From: Akkermansiaceae bacterium UBA2381
GTDB taxonomy: Bacteria > Verrucomicrobiota > Verrucomicrobiia > Verrucomicrobiales > DEV007
Length of the DNA: 64,000 nt
Direction of reading: 5' to 3'
Assembly: GCA_002344215.1 (NCBI GenBank)
Contig: DDSV01000028.1
Location: 130,289 to 194,288 of the forward strand
Positions 24,739 through 33,835 of the stretch are shown piece after piece. Under the pieces are notes generated by a model. It did no database searches. It saw only the letters and a list, made by a program, of their open reading frames with translations, and had not been told where the DNA came from. Each line of letters begins with the position of its first letter. The stretch's first letter is position 1. The position numbers were made by a program, and so were the translations under genes.

Positions 24739-25911
24739 TCAACGGCTCTTCTTCCGATACTCGCCCGGAGTCATCCCGTAGCGCTCGCGATACGAGGTCT
24801 GCAGGTAGTGGGCATGGGTGAAGCCGGTCAGTTCGGCGATTGTCTCGATCGTGAGGTCGGAGTTGCGGAGGAGGCGGTTGACTTCGCGGAAGCGGACGCG
24901 CAGCATTTCGTCCTTGGTGCCGCGTTGCAGGCTCGCCTTCATGCGGCGCTCAAGGGTGCTGCGTGAGAGGCCGAGCTGGTCGCAGATTTCTCCGACGCCG
25001 ATGCCGGTGAAGGCCCGTTCGCGGATCAGTTTCACGGCGCGCAGGACGACGGGATCCTCGATCACAAATTCATCGGACGAGGCGCGGACTTCGATTCCCT
25101 TCGGCGGAATGAGGACGGGTTCGGAGCTCACTTTTTCCCCGCGCATGAGCCGGTCGAGCATTTCCGCCGCGCGATAGCCGACTGTCTCGCCGTCGAATTT
25201 GACACTTGTCAGGGTGGGCGAGGCGAATTCGCAGAGAGTCTCTTCGTTTTCGCATCCGACCACGGCGACTTCTTCGGGAACGGCGATGCCGGCGCGTCGG
25301 CAGGCGTCGAGGAGCCTCACCGCGAGCTGGTCGTTCGTCGCGAAAATGCCGACCGGCTTTTCGAGCGACTCGAGCCAGCGGATGAGATCGGCCTGATGCT
25401 GTTCCCAGTCGGTCGGGCTGTTTTCGCCGAGGGCGGGGAGGAGCGCGCAGGTGGATCCGGCCTCCTCGACCCGGCTGACGAAATTCCGAACCCTTTCCCG
25501 GAAGAAGGATTCGGTGTCGAGGGTGTAGGAGGCAAAGCGCCGGTAACCCCGGTTGAGGAAATGCTCGGCGACCCCATGTCCGATGAGGGCATTGTCCATT
25601 CCCACGAAGGGAAGTCCGGGCGAGTGATTGGTGGAGCGCAACTCCACCGCAGGCACTCCGGCGGCGAGAATCGCGGTCGCCATCTCGGCGCTGTGGGTCC
25701 TTGTTAAAATGCCGTCTCCGTCCCATCCGGCGAGCCACGGGGGAGGGGCGGACTCGAAGGCGCGCAGCTCGAGAAAGGTCGACCAGGTCCCGTGGCTCCG
25801 GAGGTAACGGCTCACCCCGGCGAGCATTTCCCGGGTGTAACTGCGAGACGTTTCGACGAGAATGGCGACTCGGCGAACAGGGGAATCGGTGGAACGACGG
25901 GGACGGGGCAC
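24739..25911 (-). CDS. AraC family regulator with LacI-like sensor domain (XylR type)
   Basis: A 390-residue regulator beginning at a GTG. Residues 12-285 form a periplasmic-binding-protein-like sensor (RVAILVETSRSYTREML, IFATNDQLAVRLLDACR, VAVVGCENEE), as in LacI regulators, and residues 290-390 form an AraC-type double helix-turn-helix (GVGEICDQLGLSRSTLERRM and ETIAELTGFTHAHYLQTSY). XylR of Escherichia coli has this layout and senses a sugar. Its gene is divergent from the acetyltransferase-sulfatase operon (97 bases apart) and next to the ceramidase-like gene, so it probably controls one or both in response to a sugar. Confidence 0.92.
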   Translation of the reverse strand: MPRPRRSTDSPVRRVAILVETSRSYTREMLAGVSRYLRSHGTWSTFLELRAFESAPPPWLAGWDGDGILTRTHSAEMATAILAAGVPAVELRSTNHSPGLPFVGMDNALIGHGVAEHFLNRGYRRFASYTLDTESFFRERVRNFVSRVEEAGSTCALLPALGENSPTDWEQHQADLIRWLESLEKPVGIFATNDQLAVRLLDACRRAGIAVPEEVAVVGCENEETLCEFASPTLTSVKFDGETVGYRAAEMLDRLMRGEKVSSEPVLIPPKGIEVRASSDEFVIEDPVVLRAVKLIRERAFTGIGVGEICDQLGLSRSTLERRMKASLQRGTKDEMLRVRFREVNRLLRNSDLTIETIAELTGFTHAHYLQTSYRERYGMTPGEYRKKSR

Positions 25912-26008
25912 GTGACGAAAAAGGTGAGTGCCGGCAGCATAGAGCCGTCGCGAGGACAGTCAACGGGAGTCAGAATTTTGCTTTTCGGGGCGCTGACCAG
26001 TCTCTAGG

Positions 26009-27217
26009 ATGCCACGTCCGACCTTTCCTGACATGACTCCCGATACTCAAGCTCCGCCCCGGCTTCTCTCCCTCGATGTCTATCGCGGAGCGGTCATGTT
26101 GCTGCTCGCTTTCAACGGGCTGGGTCTCGCCAGCCTCGCCGCCGACAAGGATTCCGCTTTTCTCGACTGGCTCGGTTTTCACCAGTCACATCCCGAGTGG
26201 ATCAGCCAGTTCCGCTTCGTCGGGGTGGCGGCCTGGGACATGATACAGCCGGCTTTCATGTTCATCGTGGGTGTGGCGGTGCCGTATTCATTCGCGAAGC
26301 GGCAGGCGCTCGGGGAGAGCCGCGCGCAGATTTTTCGTCACGGCTGCTGGAGGGCGCTGTTGCTCATTCTCCTCGGTGTCTTTCTTCAATCGACGCGTTC
26401 CGGGCAGACGAATTGGCTCTTTACCAATGTGCTCTCGCAGATTGGGCTCGGTTATGGGTTTTTGCTCCTCCTCGCGGGGCGTTCCTATCACACGCAATTG
26501 CTCGCCGCTGCGGGGCTCCTTGTTTTCACCTGGCTGATTTATGCGCTCTATCCGATCGGTGATCCCGCCGCCTTCGCCGATGCCGCCAAGGTCGCGCCCG
26601 GAACCCTACCCGGGTTCTTCGGGCACTGGTCGATCCACTCGAATGCCGGAGCTGCTTTCGACCGTTGGTTTTTGAATCTGTTCCCCCGCAGCGAACCTTT
26701 TGTCAGTCAGTCGGGAGGGTATCACACGATCAACTTCATTCCCGCCACCGCGACCATGATCCTCGGACTGGTCTGCGGGCAGGTCCTGCGTGACGAGGCG
26801 TATTCTCCCGGGAAAAAGCTGCGTCTTTTTCTCATCGGCGGGGCCGTCTGCCTCCTCCTCGGGGCCACGCTGGGAATGACGACGGTCCCGGTGGTAAAAC
26901 GAATCTGGACTCCGTCGTGGGCGCTCCTGAGCGGCGCCTACACGATCTGGATACTCGCTCTTTTCTACTGGGCTATCGATGTGCGCGGTTGGAAGCGTTG
27001 GACTTTCCCCGTCGTTATTGTCGGGATGAATCCGCTGACGATGTTTGTTCTCGGCAGCACCCTGCGCGGATGGATTACGGGACAGTTCCACATTCACCTG
27101 CCTGATTTCCTTTTCACCAAACCCTGGGGCCATGTCGTCGATGCTGCTCTGGCGGGACTCGTCCTATGGCTGATCTGTCTCTGGATGTACCGTCGCAAAA
27201 TTTTCATTCGCCTATGA
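26009..27217 (+). CDS. Membrane acyltransferase related to heparan-alpha-glucosaminide N-acetyltransferase
   Basis: A 402-residue protein with about ten membrane helices. It begins with the DUF5009/HGSNAT signature RLLSLDVYRGAVMLLLAFNG, continues with FMFIVGVAVPYSFAKR, and ends with MNPLTMFVLGSTLRG. Human HGSNAT acetylates terminal glucosamine of heparan sulfate using cytoplasmic acetyl-CoA; bacterial relatives are thought to acylate glycans across the membrane. Its stop (27215-27217) overlaps the ATG (27214) of a sulfatase related to N-sulfoglucosamine sulfohydrolase, the human enzyme that acts just before HGSNAT. Start may be ATG 26009 or 26033. Confidence 0.85.
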   Translation: MPRPTFPDMTPDTQAPPRLLSLDVYRGAVMLLLAFNGLGLASLAADKDSAFLDWLGFHQSHPEWISQFRFVGVAAWDMIQPAFMFIVGVAVPYSFAKRQALGESRAQIFRHGCWRALLLILLGVFLQSTRSGQTNWLFTNVLSQIGLGYGFLLLLAGRSYHTQLLAAAGLLVFTWLIYALYPIGDPAAFADAAKVAPGTLPGFFGHWSIHSNAGAAFDRWFLNLFPRSEPFVSQSGGYHTINFIPATATMILGLVCGQVLRDEAYSPGKKLRLFLIGGAVCLLLGATLGMTTVPVVKRIWTPSWALLSGAYTIWILALFYWAIDVRGWKRWTFPVVIVGMNPLTMFVLGSTLRGWITGQFHIHLPDFLFTKPWGHVVDAALAGLVLWLICLWMYRRKIFIRL

Positions 27218-28620
27218 AACGCATCATCCTTGTCCTGCTAGGGCTCGTTGCGAGCGTCACGCTCACTCATGCGGGTGAGAAAAATATTCTCCTGATCATT
27301 ACGGACAATCAGAACTGGTTCGATCTCGGCTGCTACGGGAACAAGGTCGTGCAGACGCCGCACATGGACCGTCTCGCGGAGGAGGGAGTGCGCTTCCGGC
27401 AGGCTTTCGCGACGGTCGCATCGTGCAGTGCGAGCCGGGCGGTCATCTTCACCGGCCTGTTGACTCATCGGAACGGCCAGTATGCCCACACTCCTGCCGA
27501 GCACAATCAGCAGCTCCGTCCTGATGTCGTGACGGTCTTTTCGAAGCTGAAAGCACATGGTTACCGCACCGGTCTCATCGGCAAGACGCATATCGCTCCT
27601 CTGGAAAAATATCCGATCGACTACACCGGCGTCCTCGCGGGAAGCAAGCCGGGAACGCGGCCAGTTGGTTCAAAGGACATCACCGGACTTGGCAAAGCGA
27701 CGGAAGAATTCATCGGGGCTCCGGACGACGCGCCGTTTTTCCTGACTCTCGCCCTCGGTGATCCGCATCCCAATGGCCAGCAGGGAGTGGCCTGGGGCGT
27801 GGAGGGGGATAAAGAATACACCCCGGTCTCCTACGATCCCGCGGCCATCGAGGTTCCCGCGTTTCTCCCCGACACGGCGATGGTGCGGGAGCAACTTGCC
27901 GGATACTATCAGCAGGTCACTCGCGCCGATCACGGCGTCGGTCTCGCCCTTGCGTCGCTGAAAAAGCACGGCCATGATGAGGACACCCTCGTCCTGCTGA
28001 TCTCCGATCACGGCACTTCGGAACCCGGAGCGATGGGGACTCAATACGAGCCCGGCGTCCGCGCTCCCTTCATCATGCGAAGTCCCGGAGGCCCGGCCGG
28101 TCTCGTGCACGAGGCGCTCGTCGCCTTCACCGACATCACGCCGACTCTGCTCGACTGGGCCGGAGTGCAGGATCCTGCTGCAGGGACACACGGGCGCAGC
28201 CTCCTCCCCATTCTCGATAAGCCTGCGGTCGAGGGCTGGGACGAAGTCGTCCTCAGTCATGTCGCGCACGAGATCTACAGCTACTACCCGATGCGAACCC
28301 TGCGCGAGCGGCGCTACAAGCTGATCTGGAATCTCACGTGGAAGGCCGAGTATCCGGTGCCCGTCGACACCTTCAACCGCCGCCTCTGGAAAAGTATCCG
28401 CGAGTCCGGCGCGACGATGATCGGACCCCGCACCGTCGAGCAGTATCTGAACCGGCCCAGGTTTGAACTCTACGACCTTGAGAGTGATCCCGGCGAACTT
28501 CACAACCTCGCGGGTGATCCGGCGCAGTCGGAAAGACTCACCGATATGACAGAGGGGCTCGTGCGACGGCTTGAGGAGACCGGCGATCCGTGGCTGCAGA
28601 AATATCGTCCGGAGTGGTGA
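27214..28620 (+). CDS. Secreted sulfatase, N-sulfoglucosamine sulfohydrolase-like
   Basis: A 468-residue exported sulfatase with a signal peptide (ILVLLGLVASVTLTHA). Metal-binding TDNQ (residues 30-33) and the formylglycine motif Cys71-Ser-Ala-Ser-Arg75 (TVASCSASRAVIFTG) are present, as are KTHIAP and the late SDHGTSEP. Cys-x-Ala-x-Arg is accepted by anaerobic sulfatase-maturing enzymes (anSME), while aerobic FGE prefers proline at the third position. Overall it resembles the heparan N-sulfatase (SGSH) branch. Translation is probably coupled to the upstream acyltransferase gene through an ATGA overlap. Expected site: periplasm or surface. Confidence 0.9.
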   Translation: MKRIILVLLGLVASVTLTHAGEKNILLIITDNQNWFDLGCYGNKVVQTPHMDRLAEEGVRFRQAFATVASCSASRAVIFTGLLTHRNGQYAHTPAEHNQQLRPDVVTVFSKLKAHGYRTGLIGKTHIAPLEKYPIDYTGVLAGSKPGTRPVGSKDITGLGKATEEFIGAPDDAPFFLTLALGDPHPNGQQGVAWGVEGDKEYTPVSYDPAAIEVPAFLPDTAMVREQLAGYYQQVTRADHGVGLALASLKKHGHDEDTLVLLISDHGTSEPGAMGTQYEPGVRAPFIMRSPGGPAGLVHEALVAFTDITPTLLDWAGVQDPAAGTHGRSLLPILDKPAVEGWDEVVLSHVAHEIYSYYPMRTLRERRYKLIWNLTWKAEYPVPVDTFNRRLWKSIRESGATMIGPRTVEQYLNRPRFELYDLESDPGELHNLAGDPAQSERLTDMTEGLVRRLEETGDPWLQKYRPEW

Positions 28621-28713
28621 GGATTCACCGAGATTTTCCGTGACGAAAAACCTGATGTTTCCGGAATCAGTTCTGTAGAGACAGTCGCCTTTCCTCCCGC
28701 TACTGTGGGCACC

Positions 28714-29286
28714 ATGTCAGACTACATCGGAAAAGCCCTCATTGTCATCGGCGACGCGACGGAGACCGTCGACACGCTCTATCCTTTTTACCGCCTGCAG
28801 GAGGCGAAGATCCAGCCCGTCGTGATCGCGCCGGAAAAACGAATCTATCAGATGGTGATGCACGAGGTGAGACCCGGCTGGACGATCACGCGCGAGTGGG
28901 AGGGCTATCAGCTCAAAGCCGATCTTGCCTTCTCCGAAGTGAATCCCGAAGAGTATCTCGGCATCCTCTTTTCGGGCGGTCGTGCCCCCGAATACATCCG
29001 CGAAGACGAGGACCTCATTCGCATGACGCAGTGGTTCTTCGACAACAACAAACCGATCGCGAGCGTCTGCCACGGCGTCGAGATCCCGGCCCGTGCCGAT
29101 CGCGTGAAGGGACGTCGCATGGCGACGGTGGCGAAGTGCAAATTCGACCTCGAGATCTGCGGCGGCATTTACGTGAACGAGCCCTGTGTCATCGACGGCA
29201 ATCTCGTCTCGGGCCGCACCTTCCACGACAACGGCCATTACGTAGGTCCGTGGATCAAAATGCTCGAGGCCGCCGCCTCCGCCTGA
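28714..29286 (+). CDS. DJ-1/PfpI family protein
   Basis: A 190-residue cytoplasmic protein of the class I glutamine amidotransferase-like superfamily. The nucleophile elbow is ASVCHGVEIPA (Cys in VCHG), with a preceding glutamate region and ILFSGGRAPEY. Members act as proteases, deglycases, chaperones or isomerases; the exact role is not predictable. The ATG at 28714 is preferred to a GTG at 28705. It lies 93 bases after the sulfatase and 27 bases before the TIM-barrel gene on the same strand, so may belong to the same catabolic transcript. Confidence 0.88.
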   Translation: MSDYIGKALIVIGDATETVDTLYPFYRLQEAKIQPVVIAPEKRIYQMVMHEVRPGWTITREWEGYQLKADLAFSEVNPEEYLGILFSGGRAPEYIREDEDLIRMTQWFFDNNKPIASVCHGVEIPARADRVKGRRMATVAKCKFDLEICGGIYVNEPCVIDGNLVSGRTFHDNGHYVGPWIKMLEAAASA

Positions 29287-29313
29287 TACTCTTTCGCCCT
29301 AACCCCCGCTCCC

Positions 29314-30234
29314 ATGAATCGTAGAGACGCCTGCAAATTGCTCGGCTCCGCCGCCCTCGCGCCCGGACTGATCCGAACCGCCGAAGCGGCGGCTGATTTC
29401 AAATTTCGCTATGTGCTCTCTTCGGCGATGTACGGGGACTTGCCGGTCGACACCGTGCTCGGGGAAGTGAAAAAGGCGGGCTGCGAGTCCGTCGATATCT
29501 GGCGCAAGATTCACGCGACCCAGCGCGAGCAGATCGAGGAGATGGGCGACGATGCCTTTCAGGCATTGTTGAAAAAGCACGAGGTCCCGCTCGCCGTTTC
29601 GACCTGTTATCCGCTCGGGCCGTTCAAGCAGGATGACGAACTGCGCTGGGTCAAAAAGAACGGCGGGGTCATGACCGTCTCCGGCACCGGCAGCCTGGGT
29701 GAGAAGAATCCGCAGGGTGCCGAAGCGAAAAAGCAGGTCCAGGCTTTCTTTGAAAAACTGAAGCCTCACTACGAACTCGCCGGGGAACTCGGAATCACGA
29801 TCGCGCTTGAGAATCACGGAAACTCGATGCTCTCGCATCCCGACTCGATCCGGTATTTCATCGAACTGAATCCGTCGAAAAATGTCGGCATCGCCTTCGC
29901 TCCGCATCATCTCCACGACCACATTGAGGAGATCCCGAAGCTCATCCGCGAGATCGGGAACGAGCAACTTCCCTTCATATATTTTCAGGAGTATCACCCG
30001 TCTTCCAAGGCGACGATGCCGAAAGAAGAGGAATTGAAACAGCTCCCCGGATTCGGTTCGCTCGACTACGTGCCCATCGTTGCGGCGCTGCGCGAGATCA
30101 AGTTCAGCGGCCTCGCCGAGATCTTCATGCATCCGACGCCGCGCGGAGTTCCCGTGCTGCCGACGGCGCCGGAGATCACCGTCGTGATCAACAAATCGCG
30201 AGCCTACCTCGACGAGTGCCTCGCCAAGTCATGA
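29314..30234 (+). CDS. Exported TIM-barrel sugar isomerase/epimerase-like protein
   Basis: A 306-residue protein with a Tat-like N-terminus (MNRRDACKLLGSAALAPGLI) and an AP endonuclease 2/xylose isomerase-like TIM barrel. Conserved segments include KAGCESVDIWRK, ITIALENHGNS (metal-binding Glu in the ALENHG motif), GIAFAPHHLHDH and IYFQEYHP. The family covers sugar isomerases, epimerases and dehydratases. Its stop overlaps the start of the next gene (ATGA at 30231-30234), beginning a four-gene coupled chain with the cytochrome, beta-propeller and sulfatase genes. Substrate unknown. Confidence 0.87.
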   Translation: MNRRDACKLLGSAALAPGLIRTAEAAADFKFRYVLSSAMYGDLPVDTVLGEVKKAGCESVDIWRKIHATQREQIEEMGDDAFQALLKKHEVPLAVSTCYPLGPFKQDDELRWVKKNGGVMTVSGTGSLGEKNPQGAEAKKQVQAFFEKLKPHYELAGELGITIALENHGNSMLSHPDSIRYFIELNPSKNVGIAFAPHHLHDHIEEIPKLIREIGNEQLPFIYFQEYHPSSKATMPKEEELKQLPGFGSLDYVPIVAALREIKFSGLAEIFMHPTPRGVPVLPTAPEITVVINKSRAYLDECLAKS

Positions 30235-32348
30235 AAGGGGGCCGACTCAACCCTGTCTGGTCCCTCATCCAACCCTGTTTGGTGCTGGTGTCAGGATGTC
30301 TCGCACTGGCCGGCACGGTCGGGGCCAATCCCCACGTTGCAGGTTACGAGCGCTTCCACGCAGGCGCTCCCACGGTTGAGGGCGGTGCGATCCTTTTTTC
30401 GGAACTGGGTTGCGCGAGCTGTCACGGCGGCTCGGCGGTGGTCGTGCCGCGTCAGGGACCGCATCTCGTCGACCTCGCGAGTCGGGTGGACCGGGACTGG
30501 GTGAAAGCATTTTTGAAAGATCCCGAGTCCGGTCGCGAAGGTTCGCCGATGCCTCAGATGGTGCACGGCCTCGCTGACGGGGAAGTGGAGGCGGTCGTGA
30601 GTTTTCTCGGGTCTCTCGGGAAAGGGGTGAAGTTCGCGGCCGATCGTCATGCCAATGCCGAGCGGGGCAGTGCGCTCTATCATGAAAAGGGCTGCGTCGC
30701 CTGTCACGCTCCGACTCCCGATTTTCACCCGCCGCATGGGGACGGCAAGGTGGTCGCTTCGCCGCTCGCGATTCCGCATCCTGATTTAAAAAAGAAGACC
30801 AGCCTCGAGGCGCTCACGCTCTTCCTCACGGCTCCGTCGAAATACCGTCCCGACGGACGCATGCCGCACTTTGTCCTTGATCGCCAGGAGTCACTCGATA
30901 TCGCCTCGCACCTGATGGATTTCCAGGCATCGGACCCGCGGGAGGCGCCTTCGGTAAAGAAGTGGCCTGCGGGTGATCCGGAAAAAATCGCGGTCGGGAA
31001 AGAGATCGTGACCCGCCTGAACTGCGCCGCGTGTCACACACTCCCGGGAATAAAAGCATCCGGTTTGGTGGCTTTGTCAGGTGATGCCGCGACGGCGATG
31101 TCTCATTGTCTCTCCGCCGAGCCTGTCGCCGGCCTGCCGCATTACCGGCTCGACGACGGGCAGCGCGCCTCGCTGATGGCTTTCCTCAAAGGCGATCGTC
31201 CCCCCGGAGACAAGGATGGCAAGCTCACCCTCGCGGCGATGAACTGCTACGCCTGTCACGATCGTGACGGGATCGGAGGTCCGACTGTGGAGACAAATCC
31301 GTTTTTTGTCGGTGATGAAGGTCTCGGTGATTCCGGTCGCCTCGCGCCTCCGCTCACCGGAATCGGTCACAAGCTTCAGCGCGACTGGTTACAGGGCGTC
31401 TTTGGAGGAGCCGAGGGCAGTCGTGTCCGTCCCTATCTGAAGACGCAGATGCCCGTCTATTCCGCCCATGCCGCGGCGCTGACGGAGTGGCTCGACCGTA
31501 TCGATGCGAAGCCCGATGCGCTCCCGTTGACGGAACGAAAAGAAGACCTCGAAGCGGGGCGTAAACTACTCGGTATTCAGGGCGGGGTGAACTGCATCAC
31601 CTGCCACAACTGGGGAGAGAAGAAGTCGCTCGGTATCGCCGCTCTCGACATCAGCAGTCTCGACAAACGTCTTCGTCCCGAGTGGTTCCGAAGCTACCTG
31701 CTCAACCCCGCCGAATACCGCGCCGGCACCCTGATGCCACCGCTGTGGCCGGGTGGCCAGTCCATGGTCAAGGATGTCCTCGGCGGCGACACGGAAAGAC
31801 AGATCGGCGCGATCTGGAGTTTCATCAGCGAAGGCGAGGGACTCCCCGACGGCTTCCCCGACCGATCCTCGGGTCAGTATGAGATCGTGCCGACGGATCG
31901 CACCATGATCCAGCGGACCTTTCTCGAAGGGGTCGGGACAAAGGCCATTCTCGTCGGTTTTCCCGGCGGGATCAGCCTCGCCTATGACGGAAACAAGTCG
32001 CGTCCGGCTCTGATCTGGCGCGGCGGGTTCTTTGACGCCTACCAGACCTGGTATTCGCGTCATGCGCCCTTTGAGAAGCCGCTCAGTGAGGAGGTCTATA
32101 CCTTCCCCGAGTCGGACGCCGCGGGAGCGTTTCGTGGTTACCGGCTCGATGCGAAGGGGAATCCGACCTTCCTCCTTCGCGACGGCAAGCGCGAGCTCAG
32201 CGAGTCATTTTCCGTCGCTGATGGCAAGCTCATCCGCGTGCTTCGCTGGACCGAAGGGGAAGCTCCGGTCATTGTCCATCCCGCAGGGGTCGAGGTCTCG
32301 GTGATCGCGACCAAAGGAACCCTGACATGCACCTATTCGTGGAAATGA
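30231..32348 (+). CDS. Secreted five-haem c-type cytochrome
   Basis: A 705-residue exported protein with a signal peptide (LIQPCLVLVSGCLALAGTVGA). Five CxxCH haem sites lie near residues 61, 155, 265, 339 and 455 (CASCH, CVACH, CAACH, CYACH, CITCH), followed by a C-terminal domain of about 200 residues without haem sites (SGQYEIVPTDRTMIQRTF). Such proteins often pair with beta-propeller dehydrogenase-like proteins in PVC bacteria, and a propeller gene follows with an ATGA overlap. Likely role: periplasmic electron transfer during sugar oxidation. The first motif sits just after the signal peptide; no membrane helix follows. Confidence 0.9.
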   Translation: MKGGRLNPVWSLIQPCLVLVSGCLALAGTVGANPHVAGYERFHAGAPTVEGGAILFSELGCASCHGGSAVVVPRQGPHLVDLASRVDRDWVKAFLKDPESGREGSPMPQMVHGLADGEVEAVVSFLGSLGKGVKFAADRHANAERGSALYHEKGCVACHAPTPDFHPPHGDGKVVASPLAIPHPDLKKKTSLEALTLFLTAPSKYRPDGRMPHFVLDRQESLDIASHLMDFQASDPREAPSVKKWPAGDPEKIAVGKEIVTRLNCAACHTLPGIKASGLVALSGDAATAMSHCLSAEPVAGLPHYRLDDGQRASLMAFLKGDRPPGDKDGKLTLAAMNCYACHDRDGIGGPTVETNPFFVGDEGLGDSGRLAPPLTGIGHKLQRDWLQGVFGGAEGSRVRPYLKTQMPVYSAHAAALTEWLDRIDAKPDALPLTERKEDLEAGRKLLGIQGGVNCITCHNWGEKKSLGIAALDISSLDKRLRPEWFRSYLLNPAEYRAGTLMPPLWPGGQSMVKDVLGGDTERQIGAIWSFISEGEGLPDGFPDRSSGQYEIVPTDRTMIQRTFLEGVGTKAILVGFPGGISLAYDGNKSRPALIWRGGFFDAYQTWYSRHAPFEKPLSEEVYTFPESDAAGAFRGYRLDAKGNPTFLLRDGKRELSESFSVADGKLIRVLRWTEGEAPVIVHPAGVEVSVIATKGTLTCTYSWK

Positions 32349-33835
32349 AAACCGCACTTTTTCTCTTTGTTATTCTGGGGACGGGCGGTCTTCTCGTTGC
32401 GCAGGACAAGCCGGCCTATGAAGTCTTTGAGCTGCTCGCGGCGAGTTCTCCGAACGACTCGCGGGCAAAGGACTGGAAACCGGGTGACGGGCTCGCCCTC
32501 GAAGTGAGCGGGATGGAGTGGATCGCACCCGACCGTCTCGCCGTCGCGGTTCGCAAGGGGGAGATCTGGTTTATCGACGGGGCTCTCTCGAAAAAGCGCG
32601 AGGAGATCAAGTTTCATCTTTTTGCCTCGGGCCTCCACGAACCGCTCGGTCTGACCCGCGATGGCGATGATCTTCTCGTGGCACAGCGGTCCGAAGTGAC
32701 GCGCCTGCAGGACACGGACAAAGACGGGATCGCCGATGCCTATCTCACCGAGGCGGACGGATGGGCGGTGACGGGGAATTACCATGCCTACACCTACGGA
32801 CCGGAGCGCGACGGCGCGGGCAATCTCTGGGTCACCCTGAATCTCGGGATGGGCGAACTCTCCGACAACAGCGCCGGCTGGCACGGGTGGGGCGGCATGA
32901 TCGGAAGTGACGGGAAGTTTTCCCCGCAGTCACTAGGGATGCGTTCCCCGAGCGGACTTGGACGGAATCGGGAAGGGGACATGTTCTTCTCAGACCAGCA
33001 GGGCACCTGGATCCCGGCGACGCCGATCTATCACCTGCGTCCCGGAGTCTTCTACGGGAATCAGGAGTCCCTCGCTTCCCTCGACAAGCCGGGCGCGCCG
33101 TTTCAAATGACGTCTGTGCCGAAGTCGAACGTTCCGTATCCCGAGGCGCTCGCGAGTTCGCCCGAGTTTGTCCCGCCGGCGGTGTGGCTGCCCTACAACA
33201 AGATGGGGCGCAGCGCGACGGACATCCAGTTGATCGAGCAGGACGGGAAGTTCGGTCCTTTCGACGGGCAATTACTGGTTGGAGAATTCACGAACTCGGC
33301 GGTGAATCGTGTCTTTCTCGAAAAGGTCGATGGTCAATATCAAGGAGCCTGTTTTCCATTCCTGGAGAAGTTCCCCGCCGCCGTGGTGCGCCTCGCCTTT
33401 GCTCCCGACGGTTCGCTCTTCGTCGGCATGACCAATCGCGGCTGGTCCTCGCTGGGGAATCGATCCTACGGCCTCTCGCGGGTCAACTTCACCGGGGCGG
33501 CTCCGTTTGCGATGCAGGAGATGCGGGCAAAGCCGGACGGATTTGAATTGAAGTTCACCGAGGCGATCGACAAGGCCTCACTCGAGGGAGCCTTTGCGAT
33601 GAGCAGCTACACCTATAAATACTCCTCTGCCTACGGCGGGGACGAAATCGATACGAAAACTCTGCCGGTGACGAAAGTCATCGCCTCGGATGATGGACTC
33701 ACCGTGCGCCTCGTCGTCGAAGGCTTGCGTCCTTTCTATGTTCACGAGTTGAAAACCAGCGGCTTGAAATCCGCCTCGGGTCGGGCGCTCGATTTTCCCA
33801 AGGCCTACTACACGCTGAATCGTATCCCGAAATGA
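32345..33835 (+). CDS. Secreted beta-propeller protein (sorbosone/glucose dehydrogenase-like)
   Basis: A 496-residue exported protein with a signal peptide (FLFVILGTGGLLVA). It has beta-propeller features of the PQQ-dependent sugar dehydrogenase-like group: GLHEPLGLTRDGDDLLVAQR, TDKDGIADAYLTE, DGAGNLWVTLN, RSPSGLGRNREGD, VVRLAFAPDGSLFVGMTNRGW, and a C-terminal Ig-like part ending in ALDFPKAYYTLNR. Homologues are frequently fused to or paired with multihaem cytochromes, as here. A specific sugar substrate or cofactor cannot be assigned. ATGA overlaps join it to the cytochrome gene before it and the sulfatase gene after it. Confidence 0.85.
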   Translation: MKTALFLFVILGTGGLLVAQDKPAYEVFELLAASSPNDSRAKDWKPGDGLALEVSGMEWIAPDRLAVAVRKGEIWFIDGALSKKREEIKFHLFASGLHEPLGLTRDGDDLLVAQRSEVTRLQDTDKDGIADAYLTEADGWAVTGNYHAYTYGPERDGAGNLWVTLNLGMGELSDNSAGWHGWGGMIGSDGKFSPQSLGMRSPSGLGRNREGDMFFSDQQGTWIPATPIYHLRPGVFYGNQESLASLDKPGAPFQMTSVPKSNVPYPEALASSPEFVPPAVWLPYNKMGRSATDIQLIEQDGKFGPFDGQLLVGEFTNSAVNRVFLEKVDGQYQGACFPFLEKFPAAVVRLAFAPDGSLFVGMTNRGWSSLGNRSYGLSRVNFTGAAPFAMQEMRAKPDGFELKFTEAIDKASLEGAFAMSSYTYKYSSAYGGDEIDTKTLPVTKVIASDDGLTVRLVVEGLRPFYVHELKTSGLKSASGRALDFPKAYYTLNRIPK

